Positions 46,589 through 55,594 of a stretch of 64,000 nucleotides of DNA are shown here, in pieces. The DNA lies in the NCBI RefSeq assembly GCF_004114935.1, contig NZ_CP022221.1, positions 5,105,001-5,169,000 on the forward strand, read 5' to 3'. Every line of letters starts with the position of its first letter. Position 1 is the first letter of the stretch. The stretch comes from Bradyrhizobium zhanjiangense. Its GTDB lineage: Bacteria > Pseudomonadota > Alphaproteobacteria > Rhizobiales > Xanthobacteraceae. The notes beneath the pieces were generated by a model. The model saw nothing but the letters and a program-made list of their open reading frames with translations. It made no database searches and had not been told where the DNA came from. A program made the translations under genes and the position numbers.

Positions 46589-47547
46589 CCGACGCGACGC
46601 TGAAGGATACCGAAGCGTTTTCAAGCGAAGTGGATACCGGTTCGCGTGAAGAAAACGCGTCAAAACCAGAATCTAGAGCCCCGTTCCGATTTCATCGGAA
46701 CGGAAAGGGCTCTAGCGTTCGCCGCCGCATCAGCCTGCCGGCGATCCCGGTCTCGGTCGCACTCGCGATCACCTGGATCATCGCCATGCTGGTGATCGCC
46801 GCCTTCGCCGAGAAGATCGCACCCTACGGCTTCACCCAGCTTGATCTGCGCAATCGCCTGGCCGCGCCCGGCAATGCCGCGCATTGGCTCGGCACCGACG
46901 AGCTCGGCCGCGACGTGCTGTCGCGCCTGCTCGTCTCGATCCGCATTTCGCTGCTGATCGCGTTCGGCGCCACCGCGATCTCGGCCGTGGTCGGTACCAC
47001 GCTCGGCTTCCTGGCCGCGCATTTCCGCGGGGCCGTCGAACAGCTCGTGCTGATGCTGACCGACTTCCAGGCCAGCATGCCCTTCCTGATCATGGCGCTC
47101 GCAGTGCTCGCCTTCTTCGGCAACTCGCTGCCGCTCTTGATCGGCCTGATGGGCCTGTTCGGCTGGGAGCGCTACGCCCGCATCGCGCGGGGATTGGCCA
47201 TCTCGGCCAATGCACAGGGCTATGCCGCCGCGGTCCGCCAGTTGGGTGCGACGCCGTCGCGGATCTATCTCCGGCACATCCTGCCCAACATCGCCTCGAC
47301 CCTGATCGTCTCGACCACGCTGGTCTTTCCCGAGGTGATCCTGATGGAATCCGGCCTGTCCTTCCTTGGACTCGGCGTGCAGCCGCCGATGACCAGCCTC
47401 GGCAACATGGTCGGCTATGGCCGGGAGTACCTGACCCGGGCGCCCTGGATCATGCTGGCGCCGGCCACCACGATCGTGGTCACGACGCTGGCGGTCTCCA
47501 TGATCGGCGACTGGCTGCGCGACCGGCTTGATCCGACGCTGCAATAG
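46585..47547 (+). CDS. Peptide-type ABC transporter permease (DppC-like) with in-frame palindromic insert
   Basis: A 320-residue permease, last of the transporter operon. Residues about 50 onward are normal: VALAITWIIAMLVIAAFAEKIAPYG, LAAPGNAAHWLGTDELGRDVLSRLL and the EAA loop ANAQGYAAAVRQLGATPSRIYLRHILPN. Residues about 10-43 instead come from a palindromic repeat inserted in frame at the cytoplasmic N-terminus, where it should not disturb the membrane fold. The frame survives to the stop, so the gene is probably functional. ATGA overlap with the previous permease. Confidence 0.9.
   Translation: MTDATLKDTEAFSSEVDTGSREENASKPESRAPFRFHRNGKGSSVRRRISLPAIPVSVALAITWIIAMLVIAAFAEKIAPYGFTQLDLRNRLAAPGNAAHWLGTDELGRDVLSRLLVSIRISLLIAFGATAISAVVGTTLGFLAAHFRGAVEQLVLMLTDFQASMPFLIMALAVLAFFGNSLPLLIGLMGLFGWERYARIARGLAISANAQGYAAAVRQLGATPSRIYLRHILPNIASTLIVSTTLVFPEVILMESGLSFLGLGVQPPMTSLGNMVGYGREYLTRAPWIMLAPATTIVVTTLAVSMIGDWLRDRLDPTLQ
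46611..46714 (+). repeat. Palindromic repeat inside a permease coding sequence
   Basis: Two linked inverted repeats. The first (about 46615-46658) has GCGTTTTC and GAAAACGC arms with GAAGTGGATACCGG between. The second (about 46673-46714) has CTAGAGCCC and GGGCTCTAG outer arms and CGTTCCGAT/ATCGGAACG inner arms. These words are frequent in intergenic DNA of bradyrhizobia. Here the element is translated. Confidence 0.75.
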
Positions 47548-47577
47548 GCAACGGGCCCGGCGGTTGCGACGTCCTCC

Positions 47578-47745
47578 GGCGTCGTCCCTGACAAGCGTAA
47601 GCGCAGATCCGGGACCCATAACCACCGGCGGACGTGATTACGGAGACTCGGAGTTGTCAGCTTCGCGCCACAACCACCCCCTGCGGCTATGGGGTCCCGG
47701 ATCGGCGCGCGCTTTAAGGCGCGCTTGTCCGGGACGACGGTTGGG
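47578..47745. repeat. GTCCGGGA-type palindromic repeats
   Basis: The gap between the ABC operon and ilvD (47548-47898) is filled mostly by GTCGTCCCTGACAAGCG...GATCCGGGACCC and GGGTCCCGGATCGGCGCGCG...CGCGCTTGTCCGGGACGACG, two inverted halves of a bradyrhizobial intergenic element. It is also related to the segment at 23216-23345. The last 150 bp before ilvD hold its presumed promoter; no leader peptide was seen. Confidence 0.65.
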
Positions 47746-47898
47746 GGCGCGGCAGTAGCCCGCGCCGGGAGCAGGGGAGGCCTGTCCGGAGCAAGTTCCC
47801 GTTGCACCTCGCCAGCCCGTGCGCTATCCGGCCGGAAAGGCCTGAGGCGGCTTCCATTTTTCCGCCCAGCCCAAGCCAACCCGAGGACGGAAACCGCC

Positions 47899-49749
47899 AT
47901 GCCAGCCTATCGCTCCCGCACCACCACCCACGGCCGCAACATGGCGGGTGCCCGCGGCCTCTGGCGCGCGACCGGCATGAAGGACGCCGATTTCGGCAAG
48001 CCGATCATCGCGGTCGTCAACTCCTTCACCCAGTTCGTGCCCGGCCACGTCCACCTCAAGGATCTCGGCCAGCTCGTGGCCCGCGAGATCGAGCAGGCCG
48101 GCGGCGTCGCCAAGGAGTTCAACACCATCGCGGTCGATGACGGCATCGCGATGGGGCATGACGGCATGCTCTACAGCCTGCCGTCGCGCGAATTGATCGC
48201 CGACAGCGTCGAGTACATGGCCAACGCGCACTGCGCCGACGGCCTCGTCTGCATCTCCAACTGCGACAAAATCACGCCCGGCATGCTGATGGCGGCGTTG
48301 CGGCTCAACATCCCCGCCGTGTTCGTCTCGGGCGGACCGATGGAGGCCGGCAAGGTCAAGCTCGAGGGCAAGACCAAGGCCGTCGACCTCATCGACGCCA
48401 TGGTGGCGGCGGCCGACTCCAAGGTCAGCGACGACGACGTCAAGGTGATCGAGCGCTCGGCGTGCCCGACCTGCGGCTCCTGCTCGGGCATGTTCACCGC
48501 CAACTCCATGAACTGCCTCACCGAGGCGCTTGGCCTGGCGCTGCCCGGCAACGGCTCGGTGGTGGCGACCCATGCCGACCGCAAGCGCCTGTTCGTCGAG
48601 TCCGGCCACACCATCGTCGATCTCGTTCGCCGCTACTACGAGCAGGACGACGTCAGCGTGCTGCCGCGCAACATAGCGAACTTCAAGGCGTTCGAGAACG
48701 CCATGACGCTCGACATCGCCATGGGCGGCTCGACCAATACGGTGCTGCATCTGCTCGCCGCCGCCCATGAAGGGCAGGTGGAGTTCACCATGCGCGACAT
48801 CGACCGGCTCTCGCGCCGTGTGCCCGTGCTCTGCAAGGTCGCACCATCCGTCGCCGACGTGCATGTCGAGGACGTGCACCGCGCCGGCGGCATCATGGGC
48901 ATTTTGGGCGAGCTCGACCGCGCCGGCCTGATCGACACCTCGGTCTCGACCGTGCATGCGCCGACCATGGGCGATGCGCTGGAGCGCTGGGACATCAAGC
49001 GCTCCAAGAGCGAGACGGTGCGCACCTTCTATCGCGCCTCGCCCGGCGGCATCCCGACCCAGGTCGCCTTCAGCCAGGAGCGCCGCTATGACGAGCTCGA
49101 TGCCGATCGCGAGAAGGGCGTCGTGCGCGATCTCGAACATGCCTTCAGCAAGGACGGCGGTCTCGCCGTGCTCTACGGCAACCTCGCGCAGGACGGCTGC
49201 ATCGTGAAGACCGCGGGCGTCGATGCTTCGATCCTGAAATTCTCCGGCCCCGCGCACGTGTTCGAAAGCCAGGACGCTGCGGTCGAAGGCATTCTGGGCG
49301 GTAAGGTCGTTGCCGGCGAGATCGTGGTCATCATCTACGAAGGTCCGCGCGGCGGCCCCGGCATGCAGGAGATGCTGTATCCGACCAGCTACCTGAAATC
49401 GATGGGCCTCGGCAAAGCCTGCGCGCTCGTCACCGACGGCCGTTTCTCTGGCGGCTCGTCCGGCCTGTCGATCGGCCATCTGTCGCCGGAAGCGGCCGAA
49501 GGCGGCAACATCGGTCTGGTGCGCACCGGCGACCGCATCGCCATCGATATCCCGAACCGCAGCATCAGCCTCGAGGTCTCCGACGAGGAGCTGGCCAAGC
49601 GCCGCGCCGCGGAGGAGGCGAAGGGCGATGCCGCCTGGCAGCCGCAGAACCGCAAGCGCAACGTCTCGACCGCGCTGCAGGCTTACGCCGCGCTCACCAC
49701 CAGCGCGGCGCGCGGCGCGGTGCGCGAGGTGAAGCGTCGCCCGAGATAG
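47899..49749 (+). CDS. ilvD: Dihydroxy-acid dehydratase
   Basis: A 616-residue Fe-S dehydratase of branched-chain amino acid synthesis, converting dihydroxy-acids to 2-keto acids. Cluster Cys are in [15 protein letters not shown] and [39 protein letters not shown] and the C-terminal [26 protein letters not shown] are family hallmarks. ATG at 47899 gives the usual length. Monocistronic. Confidence 0.95.
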   Translation: MPAYRSRTTTHGRNMAGARGLWRATGMKDADFGKPIIAVVNSFTQFVPGHVHLKDLGQLVAREIEQAGGVAKEFNTIAVDDGIAMGHDGMLYSLPSRELIADSVEYMANAHCADGLVCISNCDKITPGMLMAALRLNIPAVFVSGGPMEAGKVKLEGKTKAVDLIDAMVAAADSKVSDDDVKVIERSACPTCGSCSGMFTANSMNCLTEALGLALPGNGSVVATHADRKRLFVESGHTIVDLVRRYYEQDDVSVLPRNIANFKAFENAMTLDIAMGGSTNTVLHLLAAAHEGQVEFTMRDIDRLSRRVPVLCKVAPSVADVHVEDVHRAGGIMGILGELDRAGLIDTSVSTVHAPTMGDALERWDIKRSKSETVRTFYRASPGGIPTQVAFSQERRYDELDADREKGVVRDLEHAFSKDGGLAVLYGNLAQDGCIVKTAGVDASILKFSGPAHVFESQDAAVEGILGGKVVAGEIVVIIYEGPRGGPGMQEMLYPTSYLKSMGLGKACALVTDGRFSGGSSGLSIGHLSPEAAEGGNIGLVRTGDRIAIDIPNRSISLEVSDEELAKRRAAEEAKGDAAWQPQNRKRNVSTALQAYAALTTSAARGAVREVKRRPR

Positions 49750-49863
49750 GCGCCTGATCGGCGCGCCGCTGGCTAAATCGATCCCTCCGGGACGACTCGC
49801 GGTCTCCGCGCGAGCGCGCCGTTGCATGACAGAACCGTGGAGCCCGGGCAGAGGTCCGTAAAG

Positions 49864-49919
49864 AAACGGCCCCCGCGTCCTGGGGTGTGGGCTATTGGGG
49901 GTGGACGCGGGAGCCGTTT
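49864..49919 (+). terminator. Long hairpin after ilvD
   Basis: AAACGGC-C-CCCGCGTCC pairs with GGACGCGGG-A-GCCGTTT (16 pairs, one mismatch) around a 22-base loop. No U-tract follows, so it may stabilise the 3' end or terminate with Rho. Confidence 0.5.
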
Positions 49920-50147
49920 GCGAGGTGGTTGCCCGACGTGCGGGCTTGCCCGCCAGGCGCAACCAATTTAGTGGATTTCACCGCGCTTTGCTATTTAATT
50001 TTATTTATTTCTGTTTTTTTGTGATTTAATCGGGAGGTGGATCCTAGGAAAAATACCTGGAATCCATTTTTCCGAATCCGGTCAGGGGCAAATCGCCTTA
50101 TCCCGATCTGTCCGCAACTGTTCGGATTGCCAGTAGCGGAGTAAGCC
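49920..50147. other. AT-rich segment without genes
   Basis: A T-rich stretch (49984-50030) unlike the GC-rich neighbours is followed by the perfect inverted repeat GGAAAAAT-N11-ATTTTTCC (50047-50073). No ORF fits. It marks the passage from core genes to small accessory genes and may carry a promoter for the 50148 gene. Confidence 0.5.
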
Positions 50148-50465
50148 ATGAGTCCTTCTCCATCGCTCGTGCCGCACATTACGACCGACCGGGACGTTTA
50201 TCTCGTGCTCGATGACTTCGGCCGGCGACTGGGCCGCGCCTGGTGTGAGACGGCCGAGGAGGACGCCAATCGCGCGACCCTGCTCAGACATCTCGTCGAA
50301 GGGCAATATCTCCATCCCGCACGCATCGTGGCCTTCAATACCGCGGAGGGATGGTCGCGGGATGCCACCGCGGAAATCGCCGACGAGCTGCGCCGCCGCT
50401 TCGTCGAATTCGAGGAGACCGATCCCTCCTTGCTGGAGTTTTTGGAAAGAGCAGTGAGGCGCTAA
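50148..50465 (+). CDS. Hypothetical protein, 105 aa
   Basis: A soluble 105-residue protein: TTDRDVYLVLDDFGRRLGRAWCE, then DANRATLLRHLVEGQYLHPARIVAFNTAEGWSRD and a helical end LRRRFVEFEETDPSLLEFLE. It resembles small orphan proteins common in Bradyrhizobium but I know no function. The bases before the ATG (AGCGGAGTAAGCC) give a usable ribosome site. Confidence 0.65.
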   Translation: MSPSPSLVPHITTDRDVYLVLDDFGRRLGRAWCETAEEDANRATLLRHLVEGQYLHPARIVAFNTAEGWSRDATAEIADELRRRFVEFEETDPSLLEFLERAVRR

Positions 50466-50747
50466 GGCTCGACCCGTCGGAGGCGGATGAACGCTTTCGG
50501 AACGGCGCTCGAACGGAGCACCCGCGGCGGTGTTCCATCGCCGGCGCAGCGATCACGCTCTCGCATGTCATGCGGACTCCGGGGCCAGTGCGCATCGCGC
50601 GTTAACGCGCGTGGTCAATGAGTTCTTACCACTCGGCGGTGATCGGCCGTTCGCATTAAGGATGCCCCGACGAAGTTCGGCACCCCAGGATTTTGCCGCA
50701 TATACTGCGTTCGACCTTTGCAAAATCTATTTCGGGCACCACACGCA

Positions 50748-51122
50748 ATGTCTCGTACTCTCGCCGTTGTTTTCTCCACCGCTGTCGCCGCGATTGCCAT
50801 GACGGGCGCAGCCTCCGCCGGCTGCTACAATTGCTACGCGCCGCCGCCGTGCACGACCTGCTATCAGCAGCAATACGTCGCGCCGCAATACCGCACCGTC
50901 GACGAGACCGTGATGGTGTCTCCCGGCTCCGTGGTCGCGCATCGCACGCCGGCGCAGTACCGCACCGTGATGGTGCCGCAGACCGTGATGGTGGCCCCGC
51001 CCAGTGTCCAGTACGAGCGCATCCCCCCGCAATACGCCACACGCCAGCGTGTCGAGATGGTCTCGCCGGGCTATTCCTATTACGCGCCGGTGCAGATGGG
51101 CTGCGCCTCCTGCGGGTATTGA
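50748..51122 (+). CDS. Exported Tyr/Val/Pro-rich repeat protein, 124 aa
   Basis: The signal peptide covers about residues 1-26 (VVFSTAVAAIAMTGAASA). The mature part begins GCYNCYAPPPCTTCYQQQ (Cys-rich) and then repeats a unit like YRTVDETVMVSPGSVVAHRT / YRTVMVPQTVMVAPPSVQY, ending VQMGCASCGY. The repeats and paired Cys suggest a surface or wall-associated structural protein. No function known. The start MSRTLAVV at 50748 is taken because it opens the signal peptide. Confidence 0.65.
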   Translation: MSRTLAVVFSTAVAAIAMTGAASAGCYNCYAPPPCTTCYQQQYVAPQYRTVDETVMVSPGSVVAHRTPAQYRTVMVPQTVMVAPPSVQYERIPPQYATRQRVEMVSPGYSYYAPVQMGCASCGY

Positions 51123-51149
51123 CGTCCGACGCAGTTACGAAGATCTGGC

Positions 51150-51175
51150 GCGGCGCCTTACGGGGCGCCGCTTTT
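51150..51175 (+). terminator. Terminator after the repeat protein
   Basis: GCGGCGCC-TTACGG-GGCGCCGC followed by TTTT. The rest of 51123-51433 shows no gene. Confidence 0.85.
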
Positions 51176-51433
51176 CCGCACCAGCAAACGAGGCCCGGAC
51201 ATGGAGACGAATCCAACCGGGCCTCGCAACCAGCGACGCCCTGGGAGATGTCGCCAGTATCCGGGATTGCTGACGGTGCGGCGGCGGTGGGCTGCCGAGC
51301 GTCTTGGTCAAGCTAGAGGAACAGGCTGACGCTCGCCTGACAGATCGGGACAGCAGAAGAGTGTGGGGCACGCCACCAACTTCGCGTTGCCTTGCGCGGT
51401 CGACTGCGTTAAGCGACACCAATCCCAACGCTT

Positions 51434-51523
51434 GGAAGGGTGGCCGAGTGGTTTAAGGCACCGGTCTTGAAAACCGGCGTGCCCGCAAGGGTACCGTGGG
51501 TTCGAATCCCACCCCTTCCGCCA
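51434..51523 (+). tRNA. tRNA-Ser (anticodon UGA)
   Basis: A 90-nt class II tRNA with acceptor arms GGAAGGG and CCCTTCC, D-arm TGGCCGAGTGG, anticodon loop CTTGAAA (UGA), a long variable arm GCGTGCCCGCAAGGGTACC, T-arm GGTTCGAATCC and encoded CCA. It is at the edge of the accessory region; tRNA-Ser genes are frequent integration sites. Confidence 0.97.
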
Positions 51524-51679
51524 GCATATTGTTCGCCACTGTTCGCGAACGTTCGGAATTCACAGTAAAATCAAAGGATTGCTTCGAAAAGCTGTACACG
51601 CTTGTTCGCAAGTGTTCTCGGTAATTCGAGCAAGAACCGTAGATTTTGCCCGTGGTTCGGAGGACGGTTTCGCTCAGCC

Positions 51680-51838
51680 GTGACGGTCGCGGGGAAACTC
51701 CAGAAGGGCGAACCGCTCCGGGTCGATCCCTTTCTCGACGAGGGCGCCATACTCTGGAAAGGCGTAGAGGCCGCACGCCTCCTCCTTGCGGAGTTGTTCG
51801 AGCTTGCCGTGCAGCACAGCGGGAGGCCGCAGCAATGA
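51680..51838 (+). CDS. Possible small protein, 52 aa, first of coupled mini-ORFs
   Basis: The GTG-started frame reads TVAGKLQKGEPLRVDPFLDE and ends HSGRPQQ. Its stop overlaps the next ATG by ATGA. The frame is open from about 51602 and the true start is uncertain. Composition is protein-like (ILWKGVEAARLLLAELFEL). Confidence 0.4.
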   Translation: MTVAGKLQKGEPLRVDPFLDEGAILWKGVEAARLLLAELFELAVQHSGRPQQ

Positions 51839-52044
51839 GCAACGTCGTTGAGCTACAGCTGCCCGATCGCTTCGAGAACGAGGCTGACATCCAAAACATC
51901 GTTCTGCTGATTGATATGCTCGTCGTGTTGTTGGCTCAGCCCGATGCGGAGACGGCCATCGATGGGATGCACCGCGTCACGCAGATCATCTCGGATCATG
52001 CGCACGCGCTCCGGGACCGCCTACAGCAGGGCGGCTTGGCATGA
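51835..52044 (+). CDS. Small hypothetical protein, 69 aa
   Basis: MSNVVELQLPDRFENEADIQ begins a helical protein (NIVLLIDMLVVLLAQPDAE, MHRVTQIISDHAHALRDRL). GGGAGG lies about ten bases before the ATG. Both ends overlap neighbours by ATGA. I recognise no family. Confidence 0.6.
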   Translation: MSNVVELQLPDRFENEADIQNIVLLIDMLVVLLAQPDAETAIDGMHRVTQIISDHAHALRDRLQQGGLA

Positions 52045-52118
52045 ACCGGCGGCGCCGAGCCCACAGAAAGCGCGAACGGCAGCGGCTGGCTGCCCACGCC
52101 CGCCGGTTGAAGCGATGA
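52041..52118 (+). CDS. Arginine-rich 25-aa mini-ORF
   Basis: ATGA overlap with the 69-aa ORF. Eleven of its 25 residues are Arg (CGG CGG CGC CGA... CGA), and it ends 6 bp before the hairpin at 52125-52150. It may be a short basic peptide or simply GC-rich read-through. A further 28-codon frame starts at 52115 in the same overlapping manner. Confidence 0.3.
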   Translation: MNRRRRAHRKRERQRLAAHARRLKR

Positions 52119-52124
52119 ATACGA

Positions 52125-52150
52125 GGCCGCCGGATCTCCTTTCGGCGGCC
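52125..52150 (+). terminator. Hairpin with short U-tract after the mini-ORFs
   Basis: GGCCGCCG and CGGCGGCC form a perfect 8-bp stem around a 10-base loop, followed by TTCTC. Likely the end of the mini-ORF transcript. Confidence 0.6.
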
Positions 52151-52213
52151 TTCTCACTATTGCGGCAGCTTCCCGCGATCATTTTAATGGCGCGGTCATA
52201 GGGAGAAGTCGCA

Positions 52214-52588
52214 ATGCAAAAATTGATTGCCGCTGCCGCATTAACCGCCGCACTCGCGCTAGCGGGCTGCGGAAGAGAGCCCGGGCCAAAGGGCGATCCC
52301 GGCCCTCAAGGGCCGGCCGGTCCCCAGGGTGCCCAAGGTATTCAGGGCGTCCCCGGTCCTCAGGGGCCAGCCGGCGCACAAGGGCCTCAGGGGCCGCAAG
52401 GGCCAAAAGGCGACAAGGGAGACAAGGGAGATCCGGCGTCCGTAAATATCCGCGCGGTACAAGCGGATGGCGCCGTCAATTGCGACACCAGCGAAACGCT
52501 CGTGTCCGTGTTCTGCCCGAGCGGAGGGGCAGCGGACGGTATGAAGTGCGGGGCCTCGCCGACGATCGGTCTGTGCCTGAAGAAGTGA
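52214..52588 (+). CDS. Collagen-like (Gly-X-Y) lipoprotein
   Basis: A 124-residue protein. The lipobox LALAGC (Cys near 19) predicts a lipid-anchored precursor. Residues about 23-75 are roughly eighteen uninterrupted Gly-X-Y triplets rich in Pro, Gln, Lys and Asp ([18 protein letters not shown]...), able to form a collagen-like triple helix. The C-terminal 50 residues, with four Cys ([29 protein letters not shown]), may be a small trimerisation domain. Bacterial collagen-like proteins are usually surface rods for adhesion. It is an orphan gene in the region after the tRNA. Confidence 0.8.
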   Translation: MQKLIAAAALTAALALAGCGREPGPKGDPGPQGPAGPQGAQGIQGVPGPQGPAGAQGPQGPQGPKGDKGDKGDPASVNIRAVQADGAVNCDTSETLVSVFCPSGGAADGMKCGASPTIGLCLKK

Positions 52589-52597
52589 GGACCGAGA

Positions 52598-52622
52598 GCC
52601 CGCCGGTTCACGCTGGCGGGCC
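52598..52622 (+). terminator. Hairpin after the collagen-like gene
   Basis: GCCCGCC...GGCGGGC pairs 10 bp after the stop; no strong U-tract. Confidence 0.5.
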
Positions 52623-52745
52623 GAACGCGCGAAACCGGCGCTGTCCGGAAGAGTACTGACAATGTTCGGAAACGAACAGAACGAAGCTCGAGCTGTGAGT
52701 AACCTCGCAGTCGCTTGAACTTCCCCAAGGTCCAAGCACCCCAAC

Positions 52746-52787
52746 GGCCCCGGCCTCCCACGCCCACCCCATGGCCGGGGCCATTTT
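52746..52787 (+). terminator. Strong intrinsic terminator
   Basis: GGCCCCGGCC pairs with GGCCGGGGCC (10 bp) and is followed by ATTTTT. It ends any transcript from the left and shields the DUF6894 gene on the opposite strand. The remainder of 52589-52909 has no gene. Confidence 0.85.
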
Positions 52788-52909
52788 TCGTCAGAGCTCG
52801 CGTGCCATCGCGGGATGGCTCCGGTTCTTCACCTTGATCCAGTGCTTCTGCCGACCGCCTCGGTACGGCCGATCGCGATGCGGGGTGGCCGTTTCAGTCA
52901 GGATTCCGG

Positions 52910-53128
52910 TCACGACACGACATCCAGCGGGACGCTGCAAACGGCGGCACCATCCTCGTCGATAACGAAGATTGCATACTTTTTGCCGATCAGTTGCGGT
53001 CTCGTTTCGCGCAGCGATCGAGCGAGCTTGATAGCTTCTGTCCGCGCCTCCGCCTCGCCCGGCAGGTCATGCACGCCGAAATCCGAGACCAACTGGGAAT
53101 CGATGAGCTTGAAGGAAAAGAGAGGCAT
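52910..53128 (-). CDS. DUF6894-like small protein, 72 aa
   Basis: MPLFSFKLIDSQLVSDFGVH, then LPGEAEARTEAIKLARSLRE and KKYAIFVIDEDGAAVCSVPL. The pattern of a short beta-strand start, an acidic/Ala helix and a final beta pair matches DUF6894, a small family abundant in rhizobia and of unknown role. A perfect family fit is not certain. Confidence 0.65.
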   Translation of the reverse strand: MPLFSFKLIDSQLVSDFGVHDLPGEAEARTEAIKLARSLRETRPQLIGKKYAIFVIDEDGAAVCSVPLDVVS

Positions 53129-53429
53129 CGAATATTGCCTGGGTTCGTGCCAAGCGAAGCCCCCGCCAGCGTTAGGAAGGCGGGGACTCGCGGATGGATG
53201 GTTCGAGGCTAGGGAAAACCTAGGTGTCGCACCAAGGACCCGCAGTTATCAGAACGCCATCATGACGCCTCGTGTACCGCGCAAATGTTGGGCAGGTCGC
53301 GCAAATAAGAGGCCGTTGCGCGAGAGCAGGCGCACGCTCTTGTCCTCCCGGATGTCGCGCGCCATGGAAAACTGCCCCCTCAGCGTCACGAGGAATTGCC
53401 CCCTCCTCGGATAGCTGAGGAGAGAGTGA

Positions 53430-54734
53430 ATGAAGCAGGAACGAATCACTGAAGGCTCGACGTGGAGTGATCCACGGGGGCAGGTGATGAAGACGCCGGA
53501 TGACGTGGCGGAGATGTTGCGCCTGAGGGCGTGCGGGTGGGGTGTGAAGCGGATTGCGCGGCAGCTGGGCTGCAGCCATCACACGGTGAAGGACTACGTG
53601 GCGGCGGGCGGGGTGAAGCCGTTCAAGTCGCCTGAGCGGCCGAAGCGTCTCGACGGCCTTGAGGGTTGGCTGCGCGAGAGGCTCATTCGGCATCGCGGCA
53701 ATGCCGACGTGGTGCGCCAGGACCTGTTGGCCGAGAAAGGCGTGATCGTCAGCCGGCGGACGCTGCAACGCGCCGTGCAGCCCTATCGCCAGGCGCTGAA
53801 GGCGGAGGCGCTGGCGACGACGCGGTTTGAGACGCCGCCGGGCCGGCAGCTGCAGATCGACTTCGGGGAGCGCCTGGTCGAGATCGGAGGGGCGAAAGTC
53901 AAGGCATTCGTGTTCGTGGCAACGCTCGGGCATTCGCGACGGCTCCATGTGCGTGCGTTCCGGGCCGAGAGGCAGGAGCATTGGTTCGCCGGGCTCGAGA
54001 GTGCATTCACGACCTTCAGCGGTGTGCCGGAGGAAGTGCTGATGGACAATCCTCGGGCGCTTGTCGTGCGCCACGACGCGGTGAGCCGGTCGGTTCAGTT
54101 TAACGACAAGCTGATAGCCTTCGCAAAACATTGGGGCTTCCGTCCTCGCGCTTGCGCGCCATATCGGGCGCGCACGAAGGGCAAGACGGAGAACGGCGTC
54201 GGCTACGTGAAGAAGAACGCGATCGCCGGTCATTCCTTCCCAAGCTGGGAAGCATTCGAGGCGCATCTCGACAGGTGGGAGCGTGAGGTTGCGAACGTTC
54301 GTATCCACGGCACGACCGGCGAGGCGCCGATCATTCGCTTCGCGCGTGACGAGATACATCGGTTGAAGCCGCTCGGCGGGCAGCCATCGTTCGGATCCTT
54401 GCGTGAACTGACCCGCGTCGTCGGCAATGATTGCGCCGTCGAGATCGACACGAACAGCTACTCAGTGCCGTGGCGCCTGATTGGCGAGCGCGTGGCGGTG
54501 ACGATCGCGGCCGGCGAAGTGCGGATCCGCCATGGATTGCACCAGGTTGCGCTCCACAAGCAATCGGAGGGACGCCGGCTGCGGATCGTCGACTCCGCTC
54601 ATCTCGATGGTGTTGCTGGTTGCGATGGCGCGGTCCGCCGGGCGGAGATCGCGGCGGTGCTGGCGCCGTCTCCACCACCGTCGTTGTTACGCCCTCTTGC
54701 CGAATACGAAGCCGTGGTCGGAGGAAGCTTCTGA
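53430..54734 (+). CDS. istA: IS21 transposase IstA
   Basis: A 434-residue transposase: N-terminal HTH (RLRACGWGVKRIARQLGCSHHTV), then the DDE integrase core (QIDFGE; LMDNPRA; KGKTENGV for the three acidic residues) and a C-terminal Mu-transposase-like domain. The start MKQERITEG is about 77 bp inside the left end. The stop overlaps the istB start by one base (TGATG). Confidence 0.95.
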   Translation: MKQERITEGSTWSDPRGQVMKTPDDVAEMLRLRACGWGVKRIARQLGCSHHTVKDYVAAGGVKPFKSPERPKRLDGLEGWLRERLIRHRGNADVVRQDLLAEKGVIVSRRTLQRAVQPYRQALKAEALATTRFETPPGRQLQIDFGERLVEIGGAKVKAFVFVATLGHSRRLHVRAFRAERQEHWFAGLESAFTTFSGVPEEVLMDNPRALVVRHDAVSRSVQFNDKLIAFAKHWGFRPRACAPYRARTKGKTENGVGYVKKNAIAGHSFPSWEAFEAHLDRWEREVANVRIHGTTGEAPIIRFARDEIHRLKPLGGQPSFGSLRELTRVVGNDCAVEIDTNSYSVPWRLIGERVAVTIAAGEVRIRHGLHQVALHKQSEGRRLRIVDSAHLDGVAGCDGAVRRAEIAAVLAPSPPPSLLRPLAEYEAVVGGSF

Positions 54735-55594
54735 TGGCGCGGGCAAAGAAGATAATGGAAGCAACGGCCGATCCGCTCGATGCCATGCTGGCGCGATTGC
54801 AGCTCTCCGGCATCCGCGATCAGCTCGACAGCCTGCTCGACGAGGCGGCGCGCGCGAACCTGTCGGCGCGTGAGACGCTGATCCTGCTGTGCGAGCGCGA
54901 GATCGCTCGCAAGGATCATCGCCGCATCGAGATGGCGCTGAAGCTCGCACACTTCCCTGCCGTGAAGGAACTGGCGGGCTTCGACTTCGAGGCGCAGCAG
55001 TCGATCGATCCGAAGCAGATCCGCGACCTGGCCGCGTCACGTTGGATCGCCAACGGCGAGAACGTGCTGCTGCTCGGACCGCCGGGCGTCGGTAAGACGC
55101 ATCTGTCGATCGCGCTCGGGCGAGAGGCGATCCTGGCCGGGTACACGGTGCAGTTCACCACGGCGACGACGCTGGTCGCGGGCCTTGCCAAGGCGCATGG
55201 CGAACGGCGTCTGGACGAGAAACTGCTCGCGCTGTCGAAGCCAAAGCTACTGATCGTCGACGAGCTCGGCTACCTGCCGCTGGAACCTGACGCGGCACAT
55301 CTGTTCTTCCAACTTGTCAGCCGGCGCTACGAAACTGGCGCCATGCTGATTACCTCGAACCGCAGTGTTGCCGAATGGGGCACCGTGTTCGCCGATCCCG
55401 TGGTCGCCACCGCGATCCTCGACCGGCTCTTGCACCACAGCCACGTGCTGACGATCCGCGGCGACAGTTACCGGCTCCGCGCCAAGCGCAAGAGCGGCCT
55501 CATCCAGCCGCCGCCCGCCGGTGACGGCCCTCCGGTCGGCTCCGCCTCCCTCCGGCCCGTCACCGTCGGAAACAACCTTCAACCGAGATCATAA
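54734..55594 (+). CDS. istB: IS21 helper ATPase IstB
   Basis: A 286-residue AAA+ ATPase that remodels target DNA for IstA: Walker A LLGPPGVGKTHLSIALG (near residue 113), Walker B LLIVDELGYLPLEP and the sensor segment LITSNRSVAEWGTVF. The last 35 residues (PPPAGDGPPVGSASLRPV) form a low-complexity tail reaching almost to the right end. Confidence 0.95.
   Translation: MARAKKIMEATADPLDAMLARLQLSGIRDQLDSLLDEAARANLSARETLILLCEREIARKDHRRIEMALKLAHFPAVKELAGFDFEAQQSIDPKQIRDLAASRWIANGENVLLLGPPGVGKTHLSIALGREAILAGYTVQFTTATTLVAGLAKAHGERRLDEKLLALSKPKLLIVDELGYLPLEPDAAHLFFQLVSRRYETGAMLITSNRSVAEWGTVFADPVVATAILDRLLHHSHVLTIRGDSYRLRAKRKSGLIQPPPAGDGPPVGSASLRPVTVGNNLQPRS

Noticed and set aside
47824..49962. 712-codon minus-strand frame opposite ilvD
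   Set aside because: Shadow of a highly GC-biased gene; the composition is Arg/Ala/Gly-rich without motifs.
51453..51899. 148-codon minus-strand frame ending in EGVGFEPTVPLRARRFSRPVP
   Set aside because: It is the antisense of the tRNA-Ser gene, a well-known false protein call.
52041..52150. Second arginine attenuator (Arg-rich 25-mer followed by a hairpin)
   Set aside because: The hairpin starts only 6 bp after the stop and no biosynthetic gene or competing hairpin follows; more likely a terminator after a mini-ORF.
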